DNA of 23,352 nucleotides from Egaibacter sp046050465. GTDB taxonomy: Bacteria > Pseudomonadota > Gammaproteobacteria > Burkholderiales > Burkholderiaceae_C. Every line of letters begins with the position of its first letter. The stretch's first letter is position 1. A program made the position numbers and the translations under genes. Shown here piece after piece: positions 14,834 to 22,573 of the stretch. The stretch covers positions 1-23,352 of the forward strand of contig JBJOPS010000044.1 in the NCBI GenBank assembly GCA_046050465.1. Reading direction: 5' to 3'. A model generated the notes under the pieces. That model did not search any database. It saw nothing but the letters and a program-made list of their open reading frames with translations, and had not been told where the DNA came from.

Positions 14834-15820
14834 TCAAATTCGTGTACCAGCCTGTGAAGCGAGCCAGGCGCGTGCGTCGTCGCAGTCTTTGGAAATGCCG
14901 TGTTGAAGGGCATCCAGACCGTCGTACTTGAGTTCGTCATGCAGTTTGTGAAGCAGTTCCACGCGGATGATTTTACCGTACGCACCTTCCTCGCCCAACA
15001 AGGCTGGCCATTGCAGGCAATGGGTCTCCAGCAGCACCCGCCCGCCATTTACGTCATTGGGGTCCAGCGAAGGCCGGATACCCAGGTTGGCGACACCAGG
15101 CATGGGCCCGCTGGCGAGGCCATGCACCTGCACCACAAAGATCCCGCTGGCGGCGGGCTTCCAATGGGAAAAACGCAGATTCAGCGTTCGAAAACCCAAC
15201 TCCCGCCCCAGCTTGCGGCCATGCACCACATGGCCCGAGATACGGTAGGGCCGCCCCAGAAGCCGCGCCGCATCCTGCATGCGCCCTTCATCCAGCGCCG
15301 CACGCACAGCCGAGCTGGAGACCCGCAGACCGTGCACTTCGTAGCTGTTCATACGGGCCACATCAAAACCCTGAGCGTCGCCAGCTGCGTCCAGCATGGC
15401 GTAGTCACCCGCGCGTTTGGCGCCAAATCGGAAATCATCACCCACCAGCACATAACAGGCACCCAGACCTTTCCCCAGCACGTCGCTGATGAAGGCCTGC
15501 GGCGAGCGTGATGCCAGTGCGGCGTTGAATGGCAGCACCACAGTCTGGTCCACGCCGCAGTTGGCAAGGTCGGCCAGCTTGTCGCGCAAAGTGCCCACCC
15601 GTGCCGGGGCCAAGTCGGGTTTTTGGGCCACAGCTGCAAAGTAGTCGCGTGGATGAGGCTCGAACGTCAGCACGCAGCTTTTCACGCCCCGTTGCTGGGC
15701 TTCGCTGTTGAGCAGCGCCAGCATGGCCTGATGGCCCCGGTGCACACCGTCGAAATTGCCAATCGTCAGCGCGCAGGCCGGAGCGATGCCAGGATGGTTG
15801 AAGCCGCGAAAGACCTTCAT
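14834..15820 (-). CDS. ribF: Bifunctional riboflavin kinase / FAD synthetase
   Basis: A 328-residue cytosolic enzyme phosphorylating riboflavin to FMN and adenylylating FMN to FAD. The N-terminal nucleotidyltransferase domain begins at once with TIGNFDGVHRGHQAML (GNFDGVHRGH at 21-30). The C-terminal kinase domain includes RPYRISGHVVHGRKLGRELGF, TLNL, GVANLGIRPS and the catalytic-type LLETH. ATG 15818-15820 is the start because the family N-terminus fits here; the open frame continues to 15955 with unrelated sequence. There is no clear Shine-Dalgarno. Instead a small palindrome (15827-15843) lies six bases upstream of the start. It is the first gene of the ribF-ileS-lspA-Na/Pi string, 90 bases before ileS. 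Confidence 0.96.
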   Translation of the reverse strand: MKVFRGFNHPGIAPACALTIGNFDGVHRGHQAMLALLNSEAQQRGVKSCVLTFEPHPRDYFAAVAQKPDLAPARVGTLRDKLADLANCGVDQTVVLPFNAALASRSPQAFISDVLGKGLGACYVLVGDDFRFGAKRAGDYAMLDAAGDAQGFDVARMNSYEVHGLRVSSSAVRAALDEGRMQDAARLLGRPYRISGHVVHGRKLGRELGFRTLNLRFSHWKPAASGIFVVQVHGLASGPMPGVANLGIRPSLDPNDVNGGRVLLETHCLQWPALLGEEGAYGKIIRVELLHKLHDELKYDGLDALQHGISKDCDDARAWLASQAGTRI

Positions 15821-15826
15821 GAAATT

Positions 15827-15843
15827 GTTATCTTTTTGATAGC
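15827..15843. repeat. A/T-loop palindrome at the ribF ribosome-binding region
   Basis: GTTATC (15827-15832), TTTTT, GATAGC (15838-15843). In ribF transcript orientation this is GCTATC-AAAAA-GATAAC, a 6-bp stem with one G-T pair, ending six bases before the ATG, where a Shine-Dalgarno would normally lie. Confidence 0.55.
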
Positions 15844-15912
15844 GGACCGCGCTTTCACGTAAAGCACTTGAAGCCCGAGTGTCACAAAAACAGGGTATAT
15901 TGTGTCTCAGCA

Positions 15913-15937
15913 CGAGAGCAGACCCAGTCGGCTCTCG
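15913..15937 (+). promoter_or_regulatory. Stem-loop in the leader of the HNH gene
   Basis: CGAGAGC (15913-15919) pairs with GCTCTCG (15931-15937). Inside, after one A/G mismatch, GAC (15921-15923) pairs with GTC (15927-15929) around CCA. It lies between a TATATT (15896-15901, possible -10) and the AGGAGG of the HNH gene. No T-run follows, so it is not a standard terminator. Function unknown. Confidence 0.4.
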
Positions 15938-15996
15938 CGCCGTAGAGATGAGCATTCCGTGTCACCGGTTCTTTTAATTGTTCCAGGAGGCGTGTT

Positions 15997-16554
15997 TTGA
16001 AGGTCTTGAAGCTGTCAGCCCAGGGGTTGCCCCAATCGTGGATTTCGCTTGAGCAGGCGGTGATTCATTACGCCTCGGGCGAGGTGCGCTGGGAGTCCGG
16101 TGGTGAAGTCGCGGTGTTTCACGGCGGTCACAATGCCGCCACGGGTGAGCAATCCATCATCACCGTCAACAGTATCATTGGCACGCGGGGGGTTCCCAAC
16201 ATCAACCCCTTCAATCTCAAACCGGGTCTCACGAATGGGAAACTTTTTGCCCGCGACCGCAATGTCTGTGCCTACTGCGGTGACCATTTCCATGAACAGG
16301 ACCTGACCCGCGAGCACATCATTCCCTTTGCCCAAAACGGCATTGACAACTGGATGAACGTGGTCACGGCCTGCCGCCCGTGCAACCACCGCAAGAGCAG
16401 CCGCACCCCCGAGCAGGCCCACATGCCGCTGTTGTATGCGCCCTACGTGCCCAGTTTGTGGGAAGACTTCATTCTGCGCAACCGGCGCATCCTGGCTGAC
16501 CAGATGGAGTTTTTAATGACGCATTTGCCTAAATCGTCCCGATTGATGATTTGA
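15997..16554 (+). CDS. HNH endonuclease-like protein
   Basis: A 185-residue protein with a zinc-stabilised HNH nuclease core: CAYC (Cys91, Cys94), the beta-beta-alpha motif LTREHIIPFAQNGIDNWMNVVTAC with His107 and Asn121, then CRPCNHRK (Cys126, Cys129, His131). The fold is expected to cut or nick DNA, but the biological role is not known; family members occur widely as single chromosomal genes. The N-terminal ~85 residues are not recognised. The start is TTG 15997, decided by a perfect AGGAGG at 15985-15990 six bases upstream; nearby GTG at 15992 is out of frame. There is no methyltransferase or mobile element next to it, so a restriction or homing role is not supported by context. Confidence 0.88.
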   Translation: MKVLKLSAQGLPQSWISLEQAVIHYASGEVRWESGGEVAVFHGGHNAATGEQSIITVNSIIGTRGVPNINPFNLKPGLTNGKLFARDRNVCAYCGDHFHEQDLTREHIIPFAQNGIDNWMNVVTACRPCNHRKSSRTPEQAHMPLLYAPYVPSLWEDFILRNRRILADQMEFLMTHLPKSSRLMI

Positions 16555-17670
16555 TCAGGCGAAAACCCCCGCCGTGTCCTGCATGCGGGACGAAACTTCT
16601 CCCAGGTGATGCAGCGTATCGCCAAACGTCAATTCCATTTGCGTCAAGCGCTTGAAGTAATGGCTGACGATGTATTCGTCCGTCACGCCGATGCCACCAT
16701 GCAGTTGCACCGCCTGTTGCCCCACGAATCGCATGGAGTTACCCATCTGATACTTGGCACGGGCCATCGCAGCACGCCGCTCTTTGGCGGGTGCATTGAG
16801 CTTGAGTGAGGCGTAATAGCTCATCGAACGGGCCAGTTCCAGCTGCATCTTCATGTCAGCCACCCGGTGGCGAAGGGCCTGAAAACTGCTGATGGTCACA
16901 CCGAACTGCTTGCGGGTGTTCATGTATTCGGTGGTGATGGACAGTGTTTTGTCCATGGCGCCCACGGCTTCCGCACAGGTAGCAGCAATGCCGATATCTA
17001 CCGCGTGTTCCAGCGCCGTCAGACCATCCAGTGTGATCAGCGTGGCCGGTGCATTTTGAAGCGTGACTTCTGCGGCCCGGCCACCGTCCTGCGTGCCGTA
17101 GCCGCGGGTGCTGACGCCACTGGCCGTGCGCTCCACCAGGAACAGGGCAAGTTTTCCGTCTGCAATGGCGGGTACCAGAAAAGCATCGGCCATGTCACCC
17201 GCAGGCACTACACTTTTGATAGCTGTCAGCGCCCATCCGGTGGGGGATGAGGTCGCTTTTGCATCACAAATCTCCAGCCGGTAACGCGCTGAACGTTCCT
17301 GGTGGGCCAGCACGACCAGGGCCTCACCACCCACGATGCGGGGCAGCCACGCCGCCTTCACAGCATCGCTCGCGTAGCCCGACAACACGGCACCAGCGAT
17401 CAACGTTTGCGCCAGCGGCTCCAGCACAATGCCACGGCCCAACTCTTCCATCACCACCATGCCCTCGACCGGGCCCATGCCCATGCCACCCTGATCGTCG
17501 GGCACGTACAGGCCGCACAGGCCCAGCTCGGCCAGCTCGGCATACGCCTGGCGCGAAAAGCCGCCAGCCTGTTCGATGCTGCGACGGCGTTCAAAGGCGT
17601 AGCCCTTGCCCACCCACTTGCGCACCGCGTCGCGAAGTTGTTCCTGGTCGTCTGAAAAGTCGAAATCCAT
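16555..17670 (-). CDS. Acyl-CoA dehydrogenase, small-subunit (PimD-like) type
   Basis: A 371-residue flavoprotein of the acyl-CoA dehydrogenase superfamily, resembling the small subunit of heteromeric enzymes such as pimeloyl-CoA dehydrogenase PimD. The N-terminus MDFDFSDDQEQLRDAVRKW, ELGLCGLYVPDDQGGMGMGPVEGMVVMEELGRG at about 48-80, and the region MNTRKQFGVTISSFQALRHRVADM fit this group. The C-terminus has LHGGIGVTDEYIVSHYFKRL and FGDTLHHL, where single-chain enzymes have the catalytic YEG motif. The start at ATG 17668-17670 is four bases after the partner gene's stop, indicating coupling; a frame open to 17802 overlaps the partner and is ignored. The substrate is unknown. Confidence 0.9.
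   Translation of the reverse strand: MDFDFSDDQEQLRDAVRKWVGKGYAFERRRSIEQAGGFSRQAYAELAELGLCGLYVPDDQGGMGMGPVEGMVVMEELGRGIVLEPLAQTLIAGAVLSGYASDAVKAAWLPRIVGGEALVVLAHQERSARYRLEICDAKATSSPTGWALTAIKSVVPAGDMADAFLVPAIADGKLALFLVERTASGVSTRGYGTQDGGRAAEVTLQNAPATLITLDGLTALEHAVDIGIAATCAEAVGAMDKTLSITTEYMNTRKQFGVTISSFQALRHRVADMKMQLELARSMSYYASLKLNAPAKERRAAMARAKYQMGNSMRFVGQQAVQLHGGIGVTDEYIVSHYFKRLTQMELTFGDTLHHLGEVSSRMQDTAGVFA
17208..17224. repeat. Possible degenerate A/T-loop palindrome
   Basis: On the - strand AGCTATC-AAAAG-TGTAG matches the other palindromes in the left arm and loop but only partly in the right arm. It codes for AIKSVV in the small acyl-CoA dehydrogenase subunit, a stretch that homologues also conserve in part, so the match may be chance. 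Confidence 0.3.
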
Positions 17671-17674
17671 GTTG

Positions 17675-18853
17675 TTACCCCAGTACGGTTTGAGCGACGA
17701 TGTTGCGCTGCACTTCGTTGGAACCACCGTAAATCGTGGTTTTGCGCATGTTGAAATAGGTGGAAGCCAGCGGCGCGCAATGGGCCGCGCCCACATGATC
17801 ACCCTGCCAGCCGGCTTCCATCGCCTCGCGAATCAGGGGCACGGCGTAGGGGCCGGCGGCGAGCATCATCAGCTCGGTGTAGCGTTGCTGGATTTCGCTG
17901 CCACGAATCTTCAGTAATCCAGCCACATCGAGTGACTGTTTGCCGGATTTCTCGGCGGCCAGCACGCGCAGCACCATCATCTCCAGCGCCACCACATCCA
18001 CTTCCAGCCTGGCGATTTCGTCACGGAAACGGGTATCGGCATACACACCTTCCAGTTTGGCGATGCGCTTGAGGCGCTCCAGCTCGCGCTTGGCGCGGTT
18101 CACGTCGGCGATGTTGGTGCGCTCGTGGCTGAGCAGGTGTTTGGCGTAGGTCCAGCCCTTGTTTTCTTCGCCAATCAGGTTTTCGGCAGGCACCACCACG
18201 TTGTCAAACCAGACTTCGTTGACCTCGGCGCCGCCGTCCAGCAGCACGATGGGCCGCACCGTGACGCCGGGCGATTTCATGTCGATCAGCAAAAAGCTGA
18301 TGCCGGTTTGCGGCTTGCCCTCGTTGCTGGTGCGAACCAGGCAAAAAATCCATTCACCGTATTGGCCCAGTGTGGTCCAGGTTTTCTGGCCGTTCACCAG
18401 ATACGTGTTGCCCTGCCGCTCGGCTTTGGTTTTGACAGACGCCAGATCGGAGCCCGAACCTGGCTCGCTGTAGCCCTGGCTCCACCAGACCTCGCCGCTG
18501 CCAATGCCCGGTAGAAAGCGGGCCTGCTGCTCGGGGCTGCCAAAGGTCATGATGACGGGCGCCACCATCACCGGCCCGAACGGCACCACCCGCGGGGCAC
18601 CGGCCAGTGCACATTCTTCTTCAAACAAATGCTTTTGCACCGAGTTCCAGCCCGGGCCGCCAAATTGCTGGGGCCAGGCATGGCCCAGCCAGCCTTTTTT
18701 GCCCAGAATTTTGGCCCAGCGCTGCATGTCGTCGCGGCTCAGGTGCAGCGAGTTGTGCACCTTGTGGGAAATATCGGTGGGCAGGTTCGCCTGCACCCAG
18801 GTACGGATGTCTTCGCGAAATTTCTGCTCTTCAGGGGTAAATGCCAAATCCAT
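17675..18853 (-). CDS. Acyl-CoA dehydrogenase, large-subunit (PimC-like) type
   Basis: A 392-residue acyl-CoA dehydrogenase introducing a trans-2 double bond into an acyl-CoA with FAD. It shows WPQQFGGPGW, the flavin-contacting WWSQGYSEPGSGSDLAS at about 123-139, NGQKTWTTLGQYGEW, and the C-terminal IYGGSNEVQRNIVA. The usual MCAD-type catalytic Glu (YEG) is Gly here. A Glu at 244 (LSHERTN) falls where isovaleryl-CoA-type and heteromeric enzymes place the base; that alignment is my inference. The gene directly precedes the small-subunit-type gene, so a heteromer is likely. Usual electron-transfer flavoprotein genes are not in the window. It starts at ATG 18851-18853, divergent from purN. Confidence 0.92.
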   Translation of the reverse strand: MDLAFTPEEQKFREDIRTWVQANLPTDISHKVHNSLHLSRDDMQRWAKILGKKGWLGHAWPQQFGGPGWNSVQKHLFEEECALAGAPRVVPFGPVMVAPVIMTFGSPEQQARFLPGIGSGEVWWSQGYSEPGSGSDLASVKTKAERQGNTYLVNGQKTWTTLGQYGEWIFCLVRTSNEGKPQTGISFLLIDMKSPGVTVRPIVLLDGGAEVNEVWFDNVVVPAENLIGEENKGWTYAKHLLSHERTNIADVNRAKRELERLKRIAKLEGVYADTRFRDEIARLEVDVVALEMMVLRVLAAEKSGKQSLDVAGLLKIRGSEIQQRYTELMMLAAGPYAVPLIREAMEAGWQGDHVGAAHCAPLASTYFNMRKTTIYGGSNEVQRNIVAQTVLG

Positions 18854-18978
18854 ATCGGGTCTCCAGACAGACAGTTTGCATTTTTAGCGTGGTCGTTCGA
18901 GATTATGGCCGCCCAGACGGTGACATGGTGCTTGGTACGCGGGCTTCAACAGGGGTCAAGGCCATAATTCAGGCCGGT

Positions 18979-19581
18979 ATGAAAAACATCGTCATTTTGA
19001 TCTCTGGCGGCGGCTCCAACATGGCCGCCATCGTCAAAACCGCCCAGCGCGAGGGATGGAGCCAGAAATATGGCGCCCGTGTGGCGGCCGTCATCAGCAA
19101 CAAGGCAACGGCTGGCGGGCTGGTGTTTGCGCGGGAGCAGGGCATCGCGACCGATGTGCTGGATCACAAGGCTTTTGCCTCGCGTGAAGCGTTTGACGAG
19201 GCGCTGGCCCAAGCCATTGGCCGACATGACGAGCCGGGCGAGCCCGCTTTGGTGGTGCTGGCGGGTTTCATGCGCATTCTCACGCCCGGCTTCACCAGCC
19301 GCTTTGAGGGGCGCCTCCTGAACATCCACCCATCGCTGCTTCCCGCCTTTCCCGGCCTGCACACGCACCAGCGTGCGCTGGATGCGGGGTGCAAGGTGGC
19401 GGGGGTCACGGTGCACCAGGTCACAGCCGAGCTGGACCACGGCCCCATCCTGGCGCAGGCCGTGGTGCCGGTGCTGCCGGGTGACGCCGCCGCCACGCTG
19501 GCGGCCCGTGTGCTCACGCAGGAGCACATCATTTACCCGCGTGCCATTACGCAATATTTGGCACAGTTGCTACATAAATAA
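18979..19581 (+). CDS. purN: Phosphoribosylglycinamide formyltransferase
   Basis: A 200-residue cytosolic enzyme of purine biosynthesis transferring formyl from 10-formyltetrahydrofolate to GAR. The start MKNIVILISGGGSNMAAIV is the family N-terminus. The catalytic triad is visible as Asn115 and His117 in LLNIHPSLLPAFPG and Asp153 in VTAELDHGPIL. ATG 18979 is chosen for that reason; a frame open to 18841 carries no family sequence. No strong Shine-Dalgarno is seen. The final codons and stop (LLHK-TAA) lie inside a small palindrome (19569-19585), so its insertion may have reset the C-terminus. No other purine genes are adjacent. Confidence 0.96.
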   Translation: MKNIVILISGGGSNMAAIVKTAQREGWSQKYGARVAAVISNKATAGGLVFAREQGIATDVLDHKAFASREAFDEALAQAIGRHDEPGEPALVVLAGFMRILTPGFTSRFEGRLLNIHPSLLPAFPGLHTHQRALDAGCKVAGVTVHQVTAELDHGPILAQAVVPVLPGDAAATLAARVLTQEHIIYPRAITQYLAQLLHK

Positions 19582-19585
19582 TAGC
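19569..19585. repeat. A/T-loop palindrome at the end of purN
   Basis: GCTA (19569-19572) and TAGC (19582-19585) flank an A/T-rich centre CATAAATAA. The purN stop codon TAA (19579-19581) lies within it. Weaker stem than the copies at 4744 and 11955. Confidence 0.4.
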
Positions 19586-19632
19586 TAATCACGCATATTC
19601 CACGGGGGCTAGAGGTTGATTTGACCCATAAA

Positions 19633-19881
19633 TCAGGCCGTTTTCAGGTCCACCGGCGTAAAACGCAACTGCCGCACGCCGTCAATCATCACCTCCTCAC
19701 CGAACATCGCGGCAGGCCGCACCCACAGGCCGTTCTCGCCGTACAGCGTGCGGTACAGCGTCATCGGCTCCAGCGTTTCGCTGTGGCGCACGGTGCCAAT
19801 CACCTCGTACAGGTTGCCCTTGTAGTGGCGGTACAGACCCGGCGGGGTCTCGATCAGGGGCGGGAGAATTTCGTTGGTCAT
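19633..19881 (-). CDS. DUF1653 domain small protein
   Basis: An 82-residue protein matching the DUF1653 pattern: PPGLYRHYKGNLYEVIGTVRHSETLEPMTLYRTLYGENGLWVRP followed by MFGEEV and RFTPV. The family is common in proteobacteria and has no established function; it is compact and presumably cytosolic. ATG 19879-19881 fits the family N-terminus and has AGGA about seven bases upstream; a frame open to 20031 overlaps the methyltransferase gene and is ignored. It is divergent from the RsmB-type gene with only 16 bases between the two start codons. Confidence 0.88.
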   Translation of the reverse strand: MTNEILPPLIETPPGLYRHYKGNLYEVIGTVRHSETLEPMTLYRTLYGENGLWVRPAAMFGEEVMIDGVRQLRFTPVDLKTA

Positions 19882-19897
19882 GGGACAATCCTTGGCT

Positions 19898-21169
19898 ATG
19901 CATCCTAAAGCCTTGCTTGACGCCTGTTCCGAACTCGTCCGGCTCACCCTCCAGTTCGAACACCCCGCCGACTCTGTGGTGTCGCGTTTTTTCCGCGATA
20001 ACAAGGGCCTGGGCCCGCGGGAGCGGGCCACCCTGGCCGAAACCGTTTACACCGTCCTGCGCAAGAAACTGCTGTTTGACCACTTTGCGCCCTCGGGCAG
20101 CGGCCCCAAAGAGCGCCGCCTGGCGATCCTCGGCTTTTACGGTCCGCGTGATTTCCTCAAAAGTGCGCTGACCGATCACGAGAAAAACTGGCTGGACCAG
20201 TGCGACAAGATCAAGGTGGAAGACCTGATGGAGCGCCACCGACATAACCTGCCCGAGTGGCTGGTGCAACCGCTGCGCGAGCAGCTCAAGGACGAATTCT
20301 GGCCGCTGGTGGATAGCCTGAACCACGGTGCCAGACTGGATTTGCGCGTCAACGCGCTAAACGACAAGCGTGCGGACGTACAAAAAGAGTTGGCCAAAGT
20401 GGGCATCAAGTCAGTGCCCACTCCGTATTCGCCCTGGGGACTGCGGCTGGACACCAAGCCGGCGCTCACCAAGGTCGAGGTTTTTGCCCGTGGCGCCATC
20501 GAAGTGCAGGACGAAGGCTCGCAGCTGCTGGCCTTGCTGCTGGACGCACACCGCGGCGAAATGGTGGTGGATTTCTGTGCTGGCGCTGGCGGCAAGACAC
20601 TGGCCATTGGCGCGGGCATGCGAAATACCGGGCGGCTGTATGCGTTTGATACGTCTGGCCACCGGCTGGATGCGCTCAAACCCCGGCTGGCCCGCAGTGG
20701 CCTGTCCAACGTACACCCGGCGGCCATTGCTCATGAGAGGGATGACCGCGTCAAACGCCTGAGCGGCAAGATTGACCGGGTTTTGGTGGATGCGCCGTGC
20801 TCAGGCTTGGGCACATTGCGGCGCAACCCGGACCTGAAATGGCGCCAATCCCTGAAAGGTGTTGAGGAAATGACCGTCAAGCAGGCGGCCATTTTGCAAA
20901 GTGCGTCCAAACTATTGAAACCGGGCGGGCGATTGGTCTACGCCACCTGCAGTGTGCTGCCAGCCGAAAACGAAGTGATTGCAGACGCTTTTACTGCTGC
21001 GAATGGTGAGTTCACCCCGCTTGATGTGGGCAAGGTGCTGACCCATTTGAAGGTGGCAGACGCTTCAAAACTGTGCAGTGGTGGTGAAAATGGGCTGAAA
21101 TATCTGCGTCTGTGGCCCCATCGGCATGAGACGGATGGATTTTTTGCCGCCATTTGGCAGAAGAAATAG
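19898..21169 (+). CDS. RsmB/NOP2-family RNA (cytosine-5) methyltransferase
   Basis: A 423-residue SAM-dependent methyltransferase of the RsmB/NOL1/NOP2 family, probably modifying 16S rRNA cytosine. The N-terminal ~140 residues resemble a NusB-like RNA-binding domain. The catalytic domain has the SAM motif VDFCAGAGGKT (227-234), DTSGHRLDALKPRL, the PCSG motif DAPCSGLGTLRRNPDLKW with Cys301, and YATCS with Cys351, the two cysteines of the m5C mechanism. It is distinct from the typical rsmB next to fmt, so it may be a second paralogue; the exact target base is unknown. ATG 19898 gives the family-like start MHPKALLDAC; no strong Shine-Dalgarno is visible. Confidence 0.9.
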   Translation: MHPKALLDACSELVRLTLQFEHPADSVVSRFFRDNKGLGPRERATLAETVYTVLRKKLLFDHFAPSGSGPKERRLAILGFYGPRDFLKSALTDHEKNWLDQCDKIKVEDLMERHRHNLPEWLVQPLREQLKDEFWPLVDSLNHGARLDLRVNALNDKRADVQKELAKVGIKSVPTPYSPWGLRLDTKPALTKVEVFARGAIEVQDEGSQLLALLLDAHRGEMVVDFCAGAGGKTLAIGAGMRNTGRLYAFDTSGHRLDALKPRLARSGLSNVHPAAIAHERDDRVKRLSGKIDRVLVDAPCSGLGTLRRNPDLKWRQSLKGVEEMTVKQAAILQSASKLLKPGGRLVYATCSVLPAENEVIADAFTAANGEFTPLDVGKVLTHLKVADASKLCSGGENGLKYLRLWPHRHETDGFFAAIWQKK

Positions 21170-21216
21170 TCTTTTATTGAAATTTATCTTGTTTTAGCGT
21201 GTTTGAGCCAAATCGG

Positions 21217-21245
21217 TGGTCAGCCTGCGCCAAAAGCCCTAAAAT
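21217..21245 (+). promoter_or_regulatory. Candidate sigma-70 promoter of the desaturase gene
   Basis: TGGTCA (21217-21222), a 17-base spacer, and TAAAAT (21240-21245). The inverted repeat AGCCC (21235-21239) / GGGCT (21249-21253) brackets the -10 box and could be an operator. Confidence 0.4.
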
Positions 21246-21320
21246 TGTGGGCTGATGGTGAGGCATCCCGCTTTGCCTAAATACTCTAATTACTAAACCT
21301 CGTTGAGAGAGTTACTAAAT

Positions 21321-22535
21321 ATGATGCTACCCGACTGGGCTGTGGTGAACGCTGCGATTGAATGGCTTGGACACGGCCTGTGGAATTTGACCTGGTGGCA
21401 GATTATTCTGTTCGCTTTGGCCATGACGCATGTCACCATGATCAGCGTCACCGTGTTTTTGCATCGTCACCAGGCTCACCGGGCGCTCGACCTGCATCCC
21501 ATCGCATCACATTTTTTCCGTTTCTGGCTGTGGCTCACCACGGGCCAGGTCACCAAAGAATGGGCAGCCATTCACCGCAAGCACCATGCCAAGTGCGAAC
21601 AGGCCGATGACCCACACAGCCCACACGTGTATGGCATCAAAAAAGTGCTGTTTGAAGGCGCCGAGTTGTACCGTGCCGAATCGAAAAACAAGGAAACCAT
21701 GGCCCGCTTTGGTCATGGTACGCCGGATGACTGGATCGAACGCAATCTCTACACCCGTTATTCCTGGCAGGGTGTGGGCCTGATGATGATCATCGACCTG
21801 ACGCTGTTTGGGGCACTGGGTCTGGCCGTCTGGGCTCTGCAAATGGCGTGGACGCCCATTACCGCTGCCGGCATCATTAACGGCGCGGCCCACTTCTGGG
21901 GTTACCGCAACTTCGAGTCGCCTGATGCCAGCGCCAATCTGGTGCCCTGGGGCATCATCATTGCCGGTGAAGAGCTGCATAACAATCACCACACGTATCC
22001 CACCTCCGCCAAGCTGTCGGTCAAGTCTTATGAGTTTGACATCGGCTGGATGTATATCAGCTTGATGCAGATGGTTGGCTTGGCCAAAGTCAAGAAGACG
22101 CCACCCAAGTGTGCTTATGGTGAAGTCCGTCCTGTGGCCGACGAGAAAACGCTTGAAGCGCTGATCGCTAACCGTTATGAAATCATGGCGGGCTATGCCA
22201 ATGGCATGCGGCTGGCTGCAAAGGCCGAGTTTGAAGCCATGAAGGCCCGCAGTGCTGATGCTGCGGTTATCAAGGCGGCCGCACGCTGGCTGCATCGCGA
22301 TATCGACAAAGTGCCTGCGGCCGCTGTTGCGCAACTCGCCCAGGCCCGTGCCGCATCACCGGTTCTGGACAAGATGGTGGTCATGCGCGAAGAGTTGCGT
22401 CAAGTCTGGCTCAACACCTCGCATTCGCGTGAACAACTGGCTGCAGATTTGCAGGCCTGGTGCCATCGTGCCGAAGAGAGTGGTGTTGCTGCGTTGCAGG
22501 AGTTCTCCATGAAGCTGCGGGCCGTGAGAGCCTGA
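21321..22535 (+). CDS. Membrane fatty acid desaturase (delta-9 type)
   Basis: A 404-residue di-iron membrane desaturase that probably inserts a double bond into acyl chains of phospholipids or acyl-CoA. The three histidine boxes are present: HRHQAHR (48-54), HRKHH (85-89) and HNNHH (220-224), with the extra HFWGYRN at 191. Four hydrophobic stretches surround them. After about residue 260 there is a ~140-residue helical, charged extension (many Ala, Glu, Arg) beyond the typical ~270-300 residue core; I do not recognise its function. ATG 21321 is preferred, with GAGAGAG ending nine bases upstream; the next codon is also ATG. The gene ends at a strong terminator. Confidence 0.9.
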   Translation: MMLPDWAVVNAAIEWLGHGLWNLTWWQIILFALAMTHVTMISVTVFLHRHQAHRALDLHPIASHFFRFWLWLTTGQVTKEWAAIHRKHHAKCEQADDPHSPHVYGIKKVLFEGAELYRAESKNKETMARFGHGTPDDWIERNLYTRYSWQGVGLMMIIDLTLFGALGLAVWALQMAWTPITAAGIINGAAHFWGYRNFESPDASANLVPWGIIIAGEELHNNHHTYPTSAKLSVKSYEFDIGWMYISLMQMVGLAKVKKTPPKCAYGEVRPVADEKTLEALIANRYEIMAGYANGMRLAAKAEFEAMKARSADAAVIKAAARWLHRDIDKVPAAAVAQLAQARAASPVLDKMVVMREELRQVWLNTSHSREQLAADLQAWCHRAEESGVAALQEFSMKLRAVRA

Positions 22536-22573
22536 TGGCGAGTATTCAACAGGGTTTGTAAAAGCGATGGAAC

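Noticed and set aside
15821..15955. N-terminal extension of ribF
   Set aside because: The frame is open, but the family N-terminus begins at MKVFRGFNHPG and the extension passes through the leader and palindrome.
15997..16554. HNH gene as part of a restriction or defence system
   Set aside because: No methyltransferase, immunity gene or mobile element is adjacent; the neighbours are ribF and acyl-CoA dehydrogenases.
18841..18978. N-terminal extension of purN
   Set aside because: The upstream residues do not resemble PurN, whose Rossmann strand starts at MKNIVILISG.
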